Source: Pseudomonadota bacterium (GTDB lineage Bacteria; Pseudomonadota; Gammaproteobacteria; Burkholderiales; Burkholderiaceae_C). Taken from it: DNA of 64,000 nucleotides. Of this stretch, positions 19,660-29,866 are shown one piece after another. How positions within the stretch are numbered: position 1 is the first letter of the stretch; every line of letters starts with the position of its first letter. Position numbers and translations under genes: made by a program. The notes under the pieces were generated by a model, which worked only from the letters and a program-made list of their open reading frames with translations, did no database searches and was not told the DNA's origin. The stretch lies in NCBI GenBank assembly GCA_021783695.1, contig JAJXTO010000007.1, positions 11,630 through 75,629 of the forward strand. The letters are read 5' to 3'.

Positions 19660-20199
19660 ATGCCTTCCACCTTAGCCGCTCCACCCGACGCCGAGGCGCT
19701 CTACGCCCGGCTTCTCGACCAGGTCCGCAACGCCATTGCGGCGCAGCCCGAGCCGCCCCTGCTCATCGGCATCTATTCCGGCGGCGCCTGGCTGGCGCAA
19801 CGCCTGCACGCCGACCTGCAACTGGCGCAGCCCTATGGCGTGGTCTCGTCCACCTTTCATCGCGACGACTTCGCCACCCGCGGCCTGCACCCCAGCGCCA
19901 ACCGCACCGCCCTGCCGGTGCCCATCGCCGACCGGGCCGTTCTGCTGATCGACGATGTGCTGCACACCGGCCGCACCACCCGCGCCGCGATCAACGAGCT
20001 GTTCGACTTCGGCCGCCCGGCGCGCATCGACCTGGCGGTGCTGGTCGATCGCGGCGGCCGCGAACTGCCCATCTGCCCGCTGCTGACCGCCGCCACATTG
20101 TCCCTGCCCGACGACATGTCGCTCGCCCTGCTGCGCGATGAAGACGTGGCCGACGGCATCCGCTTCCGTTTCGATCTGGTGAGCAAGTCCACCGACTAG
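19660..20199 (+). CDS. pyrR: PyrR: pyr regulator/uracil phosphoribosyltransferase
   Basis: 179 residues, type I phosphoribosyltransferase fold. The PRPP loop VLLIDDVLHTGRTTRAAI is intact, with IGIYSGGAWLAQRL and VSSTFHRDDF upstream and AVLVDRGGRELP downstream, as in PyrR. In Gram-positives PyrR binds pyr mRNA; in proteobacteria the gene sits in the same place before pyrB but RNA binding is less well supported, and no PyrR-type antiterminator is evident in the 6 bases before pyrB. Uracil phosphoribosyltransferase activity is the safer call. Confidence 0.9.
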   Translation: MPSTLAAPPDAEALYARLLDQVRNAIAAQPEPPLLIGIYSGGAWLAQRLHADLQLAQPYGVVSSTFHRDDFATRGLHPSANRTALPVPIADRAVLLIDDVLHTGRTTRAAINELFDFGRPARIDLAVLVDRGGRELPICPLLTAATLSLPDDMSLALLRDEDVADGIRFRFDLVSKSTD

Positions 20200-20205
20200 G
20201 CGAAC

Positions 20206-21174
20206 ATGACCCGCGCCCACAACCCCCAACTCAACAAGCACGGCGAACTGCGCCACCTGCTCACTCCCGAAGGCCTGCCGCGCGACGTGCTCACGCACAT
20301 CCTCGACACCGCGCAGGGCTTTGTCAGCTTCGGCAGCCGCGAAGTGAAAAAAGTCCCGCTGCTGCGCGGCAAGAGCGTGTTCAACCTGTTTTTCGAAAAC
20401 AGCACCCGCACCCGCACCACCTTCGAGATCGCGGCGCAGCGGCTGTCGGCCGATGTGTTCAATCTCGACATCCAGCGCTCCAGCACCTCCAAGGGCGAGT
20501 CCCTGCTCGACACCATCGCCAACCTGGAGGCGATGGATGCCGACGTGTTCGTCGTGCGCCACGCCGACAGCGGCGCGCCCTTCCTCATCGCGCAGCACAC
20601 GCCGCCGCATGTGCACATCGTCAATGCCGGCGATGGCCGCCACGCCCACCCCACCCAGGGTCTGCTGGACATGTACACCATCCGTCATTTCAAGGGCGAC
20701 TTCAGCAACCTGACGGTGGCCATCGTCGGCGACATCGTGCATTCGCGCGTGGCGCGTTCGGCCATCCATGCGCTCACCACGCTCGGGGCGGCCGAGGTGC
20801 GCGCCGTCGGCCCCAAGACCCTGGCGCCCGACAATCTGCGCGACATGGGCGTGCGGGTCTGCCACGACATGGTCGAGGGCATCCGCGGCGCGGATGTGAT
20901 CATGATGCTGCGCTTGCAGAACGAGCGCATGTCGGGCGCGCTGCTGCCGTCCGCGCATGAATTCAACATGACCTACGGCCTCACCCCCGAACGCCTGGCG
21001 CTGGCCAAGTCCGATGTCATCGTCATGCACCCCGGGCCGATCAATCGCGGCGTCGAGATCGACAGCGCGGTGGCCGATGGCCCGCGCAGCGTCATCCTCG
21101 ATCAGGTGCGCTTCGGCATCGCCGTGCGCATGGCCGTGCTGTCCATCGTCGCCTCCACGGAAAGCCCAGCATGA
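20206..21174 (+). CDS. pyrB: Aspartate carbamoyltransferase catalytic chain
   Basis: 322 residues. Carbamoyl-phosphate motif [36 protein letters not shown] loop, [17 protein letters not shown] and [12 protein letters not shown] near the end are all diagnostic. It makes N-carbamoyl-aspartate, the second step of pyrimidine synthesis. It overlaps pyrC' by ATGA. No pyrI regulatory chain is present; in the pyrB-pyrC' type of enzyme the inactive dihydroorotase takes the place of a second subunit. Confidence 0.96.
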   Translation: MTRAHNPQLNKHGELRHLLTPEGLPRDVLTHILDTAQGFVSFGSREVKKVPLLRGKSVFNLFFENSTRTRTTFEIAAQRLSADVFNLDIQRSSTSKGESLLDTIANLEAMDADVFVVRHADSGAPFLIAQHTPPHVHIVNAGDGRHAHPTQGLLDMYTIRHFKGDFSNLTVAIVGDIVHSRVARSAIHALTTLGAAEVRAVGPKTLAPDNLRDMGVRVCHDMVEGIRGADVIMMLRLQNERMSGALLPSAHEFNMTYGLTPERLALAKSDVIVMHPGPINRGVEIDSAVADGPRSVILDQVRFGIAVRMAVLSIVASTESPA

Positions 21175-22475
21175 GCACCACGCAACTCCTGATCCGCGGC
21201 GGCCGCCTCATCGACCCGCTGCGCCAACTCGATGCCGAGGGCGACATCGCCATTTCCGGTGAGCGCATCGTCGCCGTCGGTCAGGCGCCCGCAGGCTTCA
21301 TCCCCGACCAGACGCTCGACGCGCACGGCCTCATCGTCCTGCCCGGCCTCATCGACCTCTGCGCCCGCCTGGGCGAGCCGGGATATGAACACGAGGGCAT
21401 GCTGGAGACAGAACTCAACGCCGCGCTGGCCGGCGGCGTCACCCGCGTGGTCTGCTCGCCCGACACCGATCCCGTGCTCGACGAACCCAGTCTGGTGGAA
21501 ATGCTGCGCTGGCGCGCGCGCCGCATCAAGAGCGCGCGGGTCTATCCGCTGGGCGCGCTGACCAAAGGGCTCAAGGGCGAGCGCCTGAGCGAAATGGCCG
21601 AACTCACCCGGGCGAGCTGCATCGGCTTCTCCCAGGCCGACAGGCCAGTGGCCGACACCAAGGTGCTCTACAGCGCCATGCAATACGCCAGCACCTTCGG
21701 CTACAAGGTCTGGCTGCGCGCGCAGGATGCCTCACTCAGCCGCGGCGGCATCGCTGCCAGCGGCGCCTATGCCCAGCGTCTGGGCCTGAGCGGCGTGCCC
21801 GCCATGGCGGAGACCGTGGCCCTGCACACCCTGTTCGAACTCATGCGCGCCACGGGCTGCGCGGTGCATGTGAGCAAGCTCTCCAGCAGCGCCGGTGTGG
21901 CGTTGGTGCGGCAGGCCAAAACCGAAGGGCTGCCGATCACCTGCGACGTCTCGATCAACAACCTGATGCTCACCGACCTGGACATCGGCTACTTCGACGC
22001 CCGGGCACGGCTCGATCCGCCGCTGCGTCAGCAGCGCGACCGCGACACCCTGCGCGCCGCGCTGGCCGACGGCACCATCGACGCCCTGTGCTCCGACCAC
22101 ACCCCGTTGAGCAGCGACGACAAGACCCAGACCTTCGCCGACGCCGCGCCCGGCGCCACCGGACTGGAGCTGCTGCTGTCCACCGCCCTGCAGTTCGCCG
22201 CCGACAGCGGCCTGCCGCTGGTGCAGGCCCTGGGCTGCGTCGGCCACCGCGCCGCCCGCGCGGCCGGCCTGACCCCGGCCACGCTGGACGTGGACGCCGC
22301 GGCCGAATGCATTCTGGTGGATCCACAGGCCCGCTGGCGCGCCACGCCCGACGCGCTGCACAGCCAGAGCCGCCACACCCCCCTGGCCGAACAGGAGCTG
22401 CCTGGTCGCGTGCGGCATGCCGTGATCGACGGCCGCGTGGTGTGGAGCGCGCAGCCCGTCGCAAGCCCTGCATGA
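21171..22475 (+). CDS. Dihydroorotase-like PyrC', probably non-catalytic
   Basis: 434 residues in the amidohydrolase/dihydroorotase family ([36 protein letters not shown]). The metal-binding residues of active enzymes are missing: the HxH motif of PGLID-x-HVHLREPG reads LCARLGEPG, the H-C-E-D segment reads WLRAQDASL, the HxST histidine reads [11 protein letters not shown], and the PHH segment reads SINNLMLTD. This matches PyrC' (PyrX) proteins that act as structural partners of aspartate carbamoyltransferase, as known in Pseudomonas. The ATGA overlap with pyrB supports complex formation. A true dihydroorotase should be encoded elsewhere. The gene also overlaps plsC by ATGA. Confidence 0.88.
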   Translation: MSTTQLLIRGGRLIDPLRQLDAEGDIAISGERIVAVGQAPAGFIPDQTLDAHGLIVLPGLIDLCARLGEPGYEHEGMLETELNAALAGGVTRVVCSPDTDPVLDEPSLVEMLRWRARRIKSARVYPLGALTKGLKGERLSEMAELTRASCIGFSQADRPVADTKVLYSAMQYASTFGYKVWLRAQDASLSRGGIAASGAYAQRLGLSGVPAMAETVALHTLFELMRATGCAVHVSKLSSSAGVALVRQAKTEGLPITCDVSINNLMLTDLDIGYFDARARLDPPLRQQRDRDTLRAALADGTIDALCSDHTPLSSDDKTQTFADAAPGATGLELLLSTALQFAADSGLPLVQALGCVGHRAARAAGLTPATLDVDAAAECILVDPQARWRATPDALHSQSRHTPLAEQELPGRVRHAVIDGRVVWSAQPVASPA

Positions 22476-23338
22476 ACCCGGCGCCGGAACACACTGCCGC
22501 GCCCCCGGCCCCTGCAGCCGATGTTTCGGCTGAACGTCCTGCTGCGCTTCCTGCGCCCGTTCCGGCACCCACCCTGCGCCGCGTCAGTGCGCCGGTGCGC
22601 TTTGCTGTGCGGCTGAGCCGTCTCAGCGCCCACGCGCTGCGTGGCCAGCGCATCCTCCAGCGCCACTTTCCCGCACTGTCCGCAGCGCAGCAGCAGCAGC
22701 ACATCCGCGACTGGTCGGCACAACTGCTGCGCCTGAGCGGAATCGCGCTTCAGGTCAACGGCACCCCCTCGCAGACACCGTCTCTCGTGGCCGCGAACCA
22801 CATCTCCTGGCTGGACATCTTCGCCATCAATGCGGTGCAGCCGGTGCGCTTCGTCTCCAAGTCCGAGGCGGCGAGCTGGCCGTTGATCGGCCCGCTGGTG
22901 CGCGGTGTCGGCACCCTGTTCATCGAACGCCAGCGGGCGCAGGACGTGGTGCGCGTCATCCACCAGATGGCGCAATGCCTGCGGCAAGGCCACCACGTCG
23001 GCGTGTTCCCGGAAGGCACCACCGGCTACGGCCACGACCTCCTGCCCTTCCATGCCAATCTGTTCCAGGCCGCCTGCGTGGGCGATTGCCCAGCCACAGT
23101 GCAGCCCGTGGCGCTGTTCTATGCCGACCAGCGCAGCGGCCGCTTCAGCCGCGCTGCCGCGTATGTCGGTGACGAGACCATGGTCGGCAGCCTGTGGCGC
23201 ATGAGTGCCGCCGCGCCCCTGCGCGTCGAGGTCGACTACCTCGCCCCGCTGCGCGCCCCCACCCGCCGCGCCCTGACCCAACAAACCCGCGACGCGATCG
23301 CCGAGCATCTTCACCAGCGCCTGCGCGACAGCCGCTGA
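22472..23338 (+). CDS. plsC: 1-acyl-sn-glycerol-3-phosphate acyltransferase
   Basis: 288 residues. Acyltransferase motif I is ANHISWLDI (H-x4-D), motif II/III appears as GTLFIERQR and GVFPEGTTG. It transfers an acyl group to lysophosphatidic acid to give phosphatidate at the inner membrane. An Ala/Pro-rich N-terminal extension of about 35 residues precedes the domain. Its ATG overlaps the pyrC' stop, so it is the last gene of the yqgE-ruvX-pyr unit; a lysophospholipid or ornithine-lipid acyltransferase of the same family is an alternative. Confidence 0.86.
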   Translation: MNPAPEHTAAPPAPAADVSAERPAALPAPVPAPTLRRVSAPVRFAVRLSRLSAHALRGQRILQRHFPALSAAQQQQHIRDWSAQLLRLSGIALQVNGTPSQTPSLVAANHISWLDIFAINAVQPVRFVSKSEAASWPLIGPLVRGVGTLFIERQRAQDVVRVIHQMAQCLRQGHHVGVFPEGTTGYGHDLLPFHANLFQAACVGDCPATVQPVALFYADQRSGRFSRAAAYVGDETMVGSLWRMSAAAPLRVEVDYLAPLRAPTRRALTQQTRDAIAEHLHQRLRDSR

Positions 23339-23353
23339 TCGAGGGCGAACCCC

Positions 23354-23359
23354 TACAAT
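23354..23359 (+). promoter_or_regulatory. Possible -10 box of the tRNA-Arg gene
   Basis: TACAAT, a near-consensus -10 element, lies 12 bases before the first base of the tRNA and after the plsC stop. No good -35 box is visible at the right distance. Confidence 0.35.
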
Positions 23360-23371
23360 CCAGCCGTTCAC

Positions 23372-23446
23372 CTCCCCGTAGTTCAATGGATAGAACGGCT
23401 GCCTCCTAAGCGGCAAATACAGGTTCGATTCCTGTCGGGGGGACCA
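23372..23446 (+). tRNA. tRNA-Arg (anticodon CCT)
   Basis: 75 bases folding into a full cloverleaf. Acceptor CTCCCCG pairs with CGGGGGG (one T-G wobble), D stem GTTC/GAAC, anticodon stem GCTGC/GCGGC with loop CTCCTAA and anticodon CCT, T arm ACAGG-TTCGATT-CCTGT, then discriminator A and an encoded CCA end. It reads AGG codons, rare in this GC-rich coding style. No att-like duplication or integrase gene is nearby. Confidence 0.96.
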
Positions 23447-23452
23447 AACCCC

Positions 23453-24550
23453 TCAGCCCTGCCCTGCGATCGGCGGCACATCGAACTGCACGTCGCCGCA
23501 TTGGGCGCGGTGACGCAGGGCGTGATCAATGAGGATGATGGCCACCAGCGCTTCGGCGATGGGCGCGGCGCGGATGCCGACGCACGGATCGTGCCGTCCG
23601 TGCGTTTCCACCGTGGTGGGGGCGTTCTGCATGTCCACAGACTGCCGCGGCAGTCTGATGCTCGATGTGGGTTTGATGGCGATGGAAGCCACCACGTCCT
23701 GCCCGCTGCTGATGCCGCCGAGCACGCCGCCGGCGTTGTTGGAGGCGAACCCCTGCGGGGTGAGTTCGTCACCATGCTGGGTGCCCTTTTGCGCCACGCT
23801 GGCAAACCCCGCGCCGATCTCCACGCCCTTGACGGCGTTCAGTCCCATCAGCGCATGGGCGATGTCGGCGTCGAGCTTGTCATACAAAGGCTCGCCCCAG
23901 CCTGCGGGCACGCCGCTGGCACTCACCATGATGCGCGCGCCGACCGAGTCCCCCGACTTGCGCAGCGCATCCATATACGCCTCCAGCTCGGGCACGATCT
24001 CGGCGTTGGGCGCGAAGAACGGGTTCTGATGCACCGCGTCCCAGGTCTGGAAAGGGATGGGCACTTCGCCGAGCTGGGTCATGCAGGCACGCACGACCAC
24101 GCGGTGATGCGCGGCCAGCCATTTCTTGGCCACGGCACCGGCGGCGACGATGGGCGCGGTCAGACGCGCTGACGAACGGCCACCGCCGCGCGGATCGCGC
24201 AGGCCGTATTTGCGCCAGTAGGTGTAGTCGGCATGGCCGGGACGGAAGGTATTCAGGATGTTGCCGTAGTCCTTGCTGCGCTGATCAGTGTTGCGGATGA
24301 GCAGGGCGATGGGCGTCCCGGTGGTCTTGCCCTCGAATACGCCGGAAAGGATTTCCACCTGATCGGCTTCCTGCCGCTGGGTCACATGGCGACTGGTGCC
24401 GGGGCGGCGGCGGTCGAGATCGGGCTGGATGTCGGCTTCGCTCAACTCCATGCCGGGCGGGCAGCCGTCGATGACACAGCCGATCGCCGGGCCGTGCGAT
24501 TCGCCGAAGGTGGTGACTGCAAACAGCAATCCGAGGGTGTTACCGGACAT
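23453..24550 (-). CDS. aroC: Chorismate synthase
   Basis: 365 residues. Opening [29 protein letters not shown], then [40 protein letters not shown] and [26 protein letters not shown] are conserved landmarks. It converts EPSP to chorismate with reduced FMN, the last step of the shikimate pathway. The ATG used matches the family start; the longer ORF upstream is not coding. It lies 10 bases behind mpl and is probably cotranscribed with it. The 3' end almost touches the convergent tRNA-Arg. Confidence 0.97.
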   Translation of the reverse strand: MSGNTLGLLFAVTTFGESHGPAIGCVIDGCPPGMELSEADIQPDLDRRRPGTSRHVTQRQEADQVEILSGVFEGKTTGTPIALLIRNTDQRSKDYGNILNTFRPGHADYTYWRKYGLRDPRGGGRSSARLTAPIVAAGAVAKKWLAAHHRVVVRACMTQLGEVPIPFQTWDAVHQNPFFAPNAEIVPELEAYMDALRKSGDSVGARIMVSASGVPAGWGEPLYDKLDADIAHALMGLNAVKGVEIGAGFASVAQKGTQHGDELTPQGFASNNAGGVLGGISSGQDVVASIAIKPTSSIRLPRQSVDMQNAPTTVETHGRHDPCVGIRAAPIAEALVAIILIDHALRHRAQCGDVQFDVPPIAGQG

Positions 24551-24560
24551 GGGAGGACTT

Positions 24561-25955
24561 TCAGGGTTGAGGGGTGGGCGCGGAGCTTGAGGCGCGGGCG
24601 GCGAGCGCCTGCAGCAGCTTGTCGTGCACGCCGCCAAAGCCGCCATTGCTCATGACCAGCACGCGGTCGCCAGGCTGCGCCGCGCTGGCCACGGCAGCGA
24701 TCAGCACGCCCAGATCGTCGAACGCCTGCGCCTTGGCGCCCAGCGGCAGCAGGGCTTCAGCCAGGTTCCAGCCCAGGCCGCCGCCATAGCCAAAGCTCAG
24801 ATCTGCACCGGCCAGCGCGTCCGGCAGCAACGCCTTCATCGCGCCGAGCTTCATGGTGTTGGACCTGGGCTCGAACACCGCCAGGATGCGTGACGGCTGC
24901 GTCTGCGGATCGGCCTGCATCTGCTGGCGTAACCCGGCCAGTGTGGTGGCAATGGCCGTGGGGTGGTGGGCGAAATCGTCGATGACCTGCACACCGCCCG
25001 CCGTGCCGCGCAGCTCCATGCGGCGCTTCACGCCCTGAAAGCTGCACAGCGCGGCGCAGGCCTCGTCGGCAAACACGCCGGCATGCTGGGCCGCGGCGAT
25101 GGCGGCCAGGGCATTGCTGCGGTTGTGCGCGCCGCTCTGGCCCCAGTTCACTTTGCCGATGCGCCGGCCGCGCAGCAGCACCTCGAACTGTTGCTCGCCG
25201 CCTTGCGCGCTCCAGCCCTGCTGCGCGTCGTCTTCGAAGCGTGCAACCTCACTCCAGCAACCGCGCGCCAGCACCCGCTGCAGCGCCTCCGACCGGGCAT
25301 TGACCACGATCTGGCCGTTGCGCGGCACAGTGCGCACCAGGTGGTGGAACTGGGTTTCGATGGCTGCGAGATCGGGGAAGATGTCGGCGTGGTCGTACTC
25401 CAGGTTGTTGAGCACGGCGGTGCGTGGCCGGTAGTGCACGAACTTGGAGCGCTTGTCGAAGAAGGCGGTGTCGTATTCATCGGCTTCGATGACGAAGAAA
25501 TTCGAGCCAAGGCGAGCTGAAGCACCGAAATCCAGCGGCACGCCGCCGATGAGAAAACCGGGATTCAGCCCTGCGACGTCGAGAATGTGCGCCAGCATCG
25601 ACGTGGTCGTGGTCTTGCCGTGGGTACCGGCGACCGCCAGCGTCCAGCGGCCCTGCAGCACATGCTCGGCCAGCCATTGCGGCCCACTGATGTAGGGCTG
25701 TCCGGCGTCGAGGATTGCCTCCATCAGCGCATTGCCGCGCGACACCACATTGCCGATGACCCACAGATCGGGCTGGAGCGCGAGCTGGTCGGCGCCATAG
25801 CCCTCGATCAGCTCGATGTCCAGCTGCCGCAGCTGGGTGCTCATGGGCGGATAGACCTGCGCGTCGCAGCCAGTCACGCGGTGCCCGGCCTGCTTCGCCA
25901 GCGCCGCCACGCCGCCCATGAACGTGCCGCAAATGCCAAGGATGTGAATATGCAT
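24561..25955 (-). CDS. mpl: UDP-N-acetylmuramate:L-Ala-gamma-D-Glu-meso-DAP ligase
   Basis: 464 residues, Mur ligase family. [15 protein letters not shown] Rossmann start, ATP loop [26 protein letters not shown] and [12 protein letters not shown] are the expected motifs. The enzyme reattaches the murein tripeptide to UDP-MurNAc in peptidoglycan recycling; the GTFMGG N-terminus and DFAHHPTA separate Mpl from MurC. First gene of an mpl-aroC pair, divergent from maf. Confidence 0.95.
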   Translation of the reverse strand: MHIHILGICGTFMGGVAALAKQAGHRVTGCDAQVYPPMSTQLRQLDIELIEGYGADQLALQPDLWVIGNVVSRGNALMEAILDAGQPYISGPQWLAEHVLQGRWTLAVAGTHGKTTTTSMLAHILDVAGLNPGFLIGGVPLDFGASARLGSNFFVIEADEYDTAFFDKRSKFVHYRPRTAVLNNLEYDHADIFPDLAAIETQFHHLVRTVPRNGQIVVNARSEALQRVLARGCWSEVARFEDDAQQGWSAQGGEQQFEVLLRGRRIGKVNWGQSGAHNRSNALAAIAAAQHAGVFADEACAALCSFQGVKRRMELRGTAGGVQVIDDFAHHPTAIATTLAGLRQQMQADPQTQPSRILAVFEPRSNTMKLGAMKALLPDALAGADLSFGYGGGLGWNLAEALLPLGAKAQAFDDLGVLIAAVASAAQPGDRVLVMSNGGFGGVHDKLLQALAARASSSAPTPQP

Positions 25956-26060
25956 GGGGAGATTCTAGGAGCCCGCCGCACTTGCCAACCGGGCACCGCA
26001 AGCAAGGCACGATCGTCGTTTGCAAGGGACAATAGGTGCTCCATCCTTTCCCGAGCCCGC

Positions 26061-26738
26061 ATGCAGACCGACCCGAACCGCATTCCAGCCGTGACCGTCT
26101 ATCTGGCGTCCTCCAGCCCACGGCGGCAGGATTTGCTGCGACAGGTCGGCGTGGCGTTTGAACTGCTCGCACCCTTGCCGGACGAAGACAGCGAAGCGCT
26201 GGAAATGGCGCTGCCCGGCGAGCTTCCCGCAGACTATGTGCAGCGCGTCACCCGGCTCAAGCTCGAGGCGGCGCGGCAACGGCTGACGCGCCTGCATCCC
26301 GCCATGCCGCCCGACGAGGCCGTGCTGCTGTGTGCCGACACCACCGTGACGCTGGACGACGCCCTGTTCGGCAAGCCGGAAAGCGCCGACGACGCCGCGC
26401 GCATCCTTTCCACGCTGTCCGGCAGGACGCACGCGGTGCTCACCGCCGTGTGCGTGCAGCGCGGCGCAGCGCAGTTTGCGGCACTGCAGACCTCGCAGGT
26501 GCGCTTCTCCATGTTGAGCCCGCAGGCCATTGCCGACTACATCGCCAGCGGCGAGCCCTTCGGCAAGGCCGGCGCCTACGCCATGCAGGGGCGCGGCGCG
26601 GCGTTTGTCGAACACATCAGCGGCAGCGCCAGTGGCATCATCGGCCTGCCGCTGTTCGAGACCCTGCGCCTGCTGCGTGCCGCAGGCTGGCAAGACGGCA
26701 CGCAACAGCCATCACAACAAGAGACAACGCGCCCATGA
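26061..26738 (+). CDS. maf: Maf-family nucleotide pyrophosphatase
   Basis: 225 residues. [14 protein letters not shown] opening, [11 protein letters not shown] with the catalytic aspartate, [21 protein letters not shown], and the closing [31 protein letters not shown]. Maf proteins hydrolyse non-canonical or excess nucleotides. The overlap with rng is the same as yhdE-rng in E. coli, so the dTTP/UTP pyrophosphatase subtype is favoured over the YceF type. Its TGA shares the ATGA with rng. Confidence 0.92.
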   Translation: MQTDPNRIPAVTVYLASSSPRRQDLLRQVGVAFELLAPLPDEDSEALEMALPGELPADYVQRVTRLKLEAARQRLTRLHPAMPPDEAVLLCADTTVTLDDALFGKPESADDAARILSTLSGRTHAVLTAVCVQRGAAQFAALQTSQVRFSMLSPQAIADYIASGEPFGKAGAYAMQGRGAAFVEHISGSASGIIGLPLFETLRLLRAAGWQDGTQQPSQQETTRP

Positions 26739-28240
26739 ACCCCACCCCCGAAGACATTCTCATCAACATCACCCCGCAGGAAACGCGCGTGGCGCTTGTG
26801 GCCCACGCCGCGGTGCAGGAGTTGCACATCGAACGCAGCCTGGAGCGCGGGCTGGTCGGCAATGTCTATCTGGGCAAAGTGGCGCGGGTGCTGCCGGGCA
26901 TGCAGTCCGCCTTCATCGACATCGGCCTGGAGCGCACCGCCTTTTTGCACGTGGCCGACCTGTGGCAGCGTCAGGCCATCCCCGTGCCGACCGATGCCGC
27001 CACCGACACCCCTGTTGCACCGATCGCACAACCCATCGAAAAGCTGATCTATGAGGGTCAGACGCTGATGGTGCAGGTGCTCAAAGACCCGATCAACACC
27101 AAGGGCGCGCGACTGACCACGCAAATCAGCCTGGCCGGGCGCATGCTGGTGCATCTGCCGCAGGACGATCACATCGGCATTTCGCAGAAGATCGACGGCC
27201 CCGAGCTGCGTGTCGCGCTGCGCGAGCGCATGAGCGCGCTACTTGCCGCAGACGCCGAGGGTTCGCAAGGCTTCATCGTGCGCACCAATGCCGAAGACGC
27301 CAGCGACGCCGAACTGGCCGAGGACATCGCCTACCTGCGCAAGACCTGGCGTGCCATTCAGCAGCGCGCCCACGTCACCAGCCCCAGTGCCCTGATCTAC
27401 CAGGAGCTGAGTCTGGCGCAGCGCGTGTTGCGCGATCTGGTGAGCGACGCCACCCGCAGCGTGCAGATCGACTCGCGCGAAAATTTCGAGCTGCTGCAGA
27501 CGTTCGCCGCCGAATACATGCCCCGCGTGAGCAGCCGGCTGCAGCTTTACCGCGGCGAGCGGCCGCTGTTCGAGACCGCGAACGTCGACGAGGAAATCGA
27601 GCGCGCGCTGGGTCGCCGCGTCGATCTCAAATCGGGCGGCTACCTGATCATCGACCAGACCGAGGCGATGACCACCATCGACGTCAACACCGGCGGTTTC
27701 GTCGGCGCGCGCAATTTCGACGACACCATCTACCGCACCAATCTGGAAGCGACGCAAGCGATTGCCCGGCAGCTGCGGCTGCGCAATCTGGGCGGCATCA
27801 TCATCATTGACTTCATCGACATGCACAACACCCAGCACCGCGCCGCCGTGCTCGATGAACTGCGCAAATCGCTCGCCCGCGACAAGGTCAAGGTGACCGT
27901 CAGCGGCTTTTCACAGCTGGGTCTGGTGGAACTCACCCGCAAGCGCACCCGCGATTCGCTCGCGCACATGCTGCTCGAACCCTGCCCCACCTGCAGCGGC
28001 CTCGGGCAGGTGAAGACGGCGCGCACCGTGTGCTACGAAATCCTGCGCGAGATCCTGCGTGAAGCCAAACAGTTCAACCCGCGCGAGTTCCGCATCGTCG
28101 GCGCCGCCGACGTCATCGACCTGTTTCTCGAAGAAGAGAGCCAGCACCTCGCATCCCTGTCCGACTTCATTGGCAAGCCGGTGTCGCTCCAGGTCGAACC
28201 CGCGTTTTCGCAGCAACAGTATGACATCGTGCTGACTTGA
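26735..28240 (+). CDS. rng: Ribonuclease G
   Basis: 501 residues, the length of RNase G rather than RNase E. N-terminal S1-like domain with [35 protein letters not shown] (in part), [11 protein letters not shown] 5' sensor region, catalytic segment [25 protein letters not shown] and IIIDFIDM, and the zinc-link CPTCSGLG. It trims the 5' end of 16S rRNA and decays some mRNAs. There is no long C-terminal scaffold. The start codon overlaps the maf stop. Confidence 0.96.
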   Translation: MNPTPEDILINITPQETRVALVAHAAVQELHIERSLERGLVGNVYLGKVARVLPGMQSAFIDIGLERTAFLHVADLWQRQAIPVPTDAATDTPVAPIAQPIEKLIYEGQTLMVQVLKDPINTKGARLTTQISLAGRMLVHLPQDDHIGISQKIDGPELRVALRERMSALLAADAEGSQGFIVRTNAEDASDAELAEDIAYLRKTWRAIQQRAHVTSPSALIYQELSLAQRVLRDLVSDATRSVQIDSRENFELLQTFAAEYMPRVSSRLQLYRGERPLFETANVDEEIERALGRRVDLKSGGYLIIDQTEAMTTIDVNTGGFVGARNFDDTIYRTNLEATQAIARQLRLRNLGGIIIIDFIDMHNTQHRAAVLDELRKSLARDKVKVTVSGFSQLGLVELTRKRTRDSLAHMLLEPCPTCSGLGQVKTARTVCYEILREILREAKQFNPREFRIVGAADVIDLFLEEESQHLASLSDFIGKPVSLQVEPAFSQQQYDIVLT

Positions 28241-28655
28241 AACATCCCTGCGCCGCAACAGCGCCAGAGGCATGCCACGCCAAATGCAACAAATCCGCCA
28301 GAATGTAACCTGAAGGCGCCTCCGGACGCCTGCGATCGGAGCGATCACGGCATCCCCATTTATCGCATCAATCGTATTTTTTCTTCAAATCGTCCACGAC
28401 GGAGAATCAAACATTAATCGCAAGTCGTTGAAATATATTAAATATAAAAAAATTATTTTTCAATCATATAATTTGATGCGCATCTTATTATATTCAATAC
28501 GGCACATTTGACAGAAAATAAATTCATATAGGTAACAAGAAAAATCAGTTTGTTGAGAGTTGCAATCTCCATTGGAATCCGCCTCGCTGAAGTCCATCGG
28601 CCAAGAACCGCGCAGCACGCTGCCGGAAACCAAGACAGACAAAGGAGGGGATTGC
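28241..28655 (+). promoter_or_regulatory. AT-rich leader of the porin gene
   Basis: No ORF of note in 415 bases. Roughly 28360-28560 is conspicuously AT-rich, unlike the GC-rich surroundings, with runs such as ATATATTAAATATAAAAAAATTATTTTTC. It contains a perfect TATAAT at 28467-28472 without a clear -35 box, and a perfect TTGACA at 28508-28513 without a good -10 at 17 bases. A strong ribosome site AAAGGAGGGG lies at 28641-28650. The stretch most likely holds the porin promoter and a long leader; a UP-element-like role for the A/T runs is an inference. Confidence 0.5.
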
Positions 28656-29825
28656 ATGAAAAAGCGCATCATGGCGGCTGTTTTTATTGGGGCATGCTGT
28701 CAAATCGCCCAAGCCAGAGAGGGCGTCCAGCTTTACGGCGTCATCGACATGGGCATCGAAAGGCTGACCTACGACAACACCAGCCTGAACCTCCTCGGCT
28801 CTGGCGTGCAATCCACTGACCGGATTGGCGTACGCGGCACGGAAAATCTGGGTGGGGGTTTGCAGACATTTTTTGATGTCGAAACCGGATTTTGCGGAAA
28901 CGGCACCAATTCATTCCCGGGCAGTCTCGTCTACAAAGGCGGCGGCAGCGCCGTCGGGACCAGCTTTTGCTCTGGCGGGGGTTTCATGGGCCGCCTCAGC
29001 GTGCTGGGGTTGAAAAGCCGTTATGGCGTTTTCAAGGCGGGCCGATTTTACAGTCTGAATTACGATAATCTCGTCAAGATTGATCCGTTCATGACGGGGA
29101 TGACCGGGGCGGTGAAAAACATCGATCCGGCAGGCTACAACTTCGTTCGATTTTCTCAGGCAGTTGGTTACAAAACGCCCGATTTTGGCGGACTGACCGG
29201 TGCGTTACTCTATGCATTCGGGGGAGTGCCCGGAAGTTTCTCAAAGGGTCAATCGTATGAGCTGAACGTGGATTACGAGTCTAAAACCTGGACTGCCGGA
29301 CTGGATTATCTCAAGAACAATCATCCGTACAGCGCGGGTACGAAATACAGTCCTTATGTCGCACTGGCCTGGGAATTCGGCCCTGCGGCGACACTCACTC
29401 AGCAGGGCGCATTCAATAATGAAGTCGTCCAAGCCTATGGTGGATATGATTTTTCTGTCGCCAGAGTGACGGCCCTCTATTCTGACGAAAAATACGGAGA
29501 TGGTCTTCCCTATGCGGCAGGTCATTTTTCTCCGCATTTGCAAATCTGGATGCTCGGCACTACGGTTCCCCTGCCGCGGGGGAAACTGCTGGCTTCGATT
29601 GCCAGACGCCGCGACGTGAACAAATCCGGCACCACGGCCACGCAAATTGCGGTGGGTTATGTTTATCCGCTTTCCAAGCGGACGAATATCTACGCCTCGT
29701 ATTCACGCATCAGCAACGACGCGGCAACAGATTTATACGTCGGCGATAACGGTTTTACCGCGCAGGGGACCATCGGCGGCGCGAGCGCCAGTGGGCTGAC
29801 CATCGGCCTGCGACATTTCTTCTGA
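28656..29825 (+). CDS. Gram-negative porin
   Basis: 389 residues with a signal peptide (MKKRIMAAVFIGACCQIAQA), then VQLYGVIDMGIERL, the standard first strand of betaproteobacterial trimeric porins. GSRIGVRGTENLGGGLQ-like sequence (here STDRIGVRGTENLGGGLQTFFDVETGF), a loop region with RLSVLGLKSRYGVFKAGRF, alternating beta-strand pattern, and a C-terminal phenylalanine (GLRHFF) recognised by the BAM machinery. Two extra cysteines (GFCGNG, SFCSGG) may form a disulfide in an extracellular loop. The chosen ATG follows a very strong ribosome site; the longer ORF start would hide the signal peptide. Codon use is a little less GC-rich than its neighbours. Confidence 0.92.
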   Translation: MKKRIMAAVFIGACCQIAQAREGVQLYGVIDMGIERLTYDNTSLNLLGSGVQSTDRIGVRGTENLGGGLQTFFDVETGFCGNGTNSFPGSLVYKGGGSAVGTSFCSGGGFMGRLSVLGLKSRYGVFKAGRFYSLNYDNLVKIDPFMTGMTGAVKNIDPAGYNFVRFSQAVGYKTPDFGGLTGALLYAFGGVPGSFSKGQSYELNVDYESKTWTAGLDYLKNNHPYSAGTKYSPYVALAWEFGPAATLTQQGAFNNEVVQAYGGYDFSVARVTALYSDEKYGDGLPYAAGHFSPHLQIWMLGTTVPLPRGKLLASIARRRDVNKSGTTATQIAVGYVYPLSKRTNIYASYSRISNDAATDLYVGDNGFTAQGTIGGASASGLTIGLRHFF

Positions 29826-29866
29826 TGGCTTCAGCGCCATCTCCCTATTCGTTCCAGGAGAATTCC

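Noticed and set aside
23372-23446. tRNA-Arg as attachment site of an integrated element
   Set aside because: Both flanks are core genes (plsC and aroC), with no integrase and no visible repeat of the tRNA 3' end.
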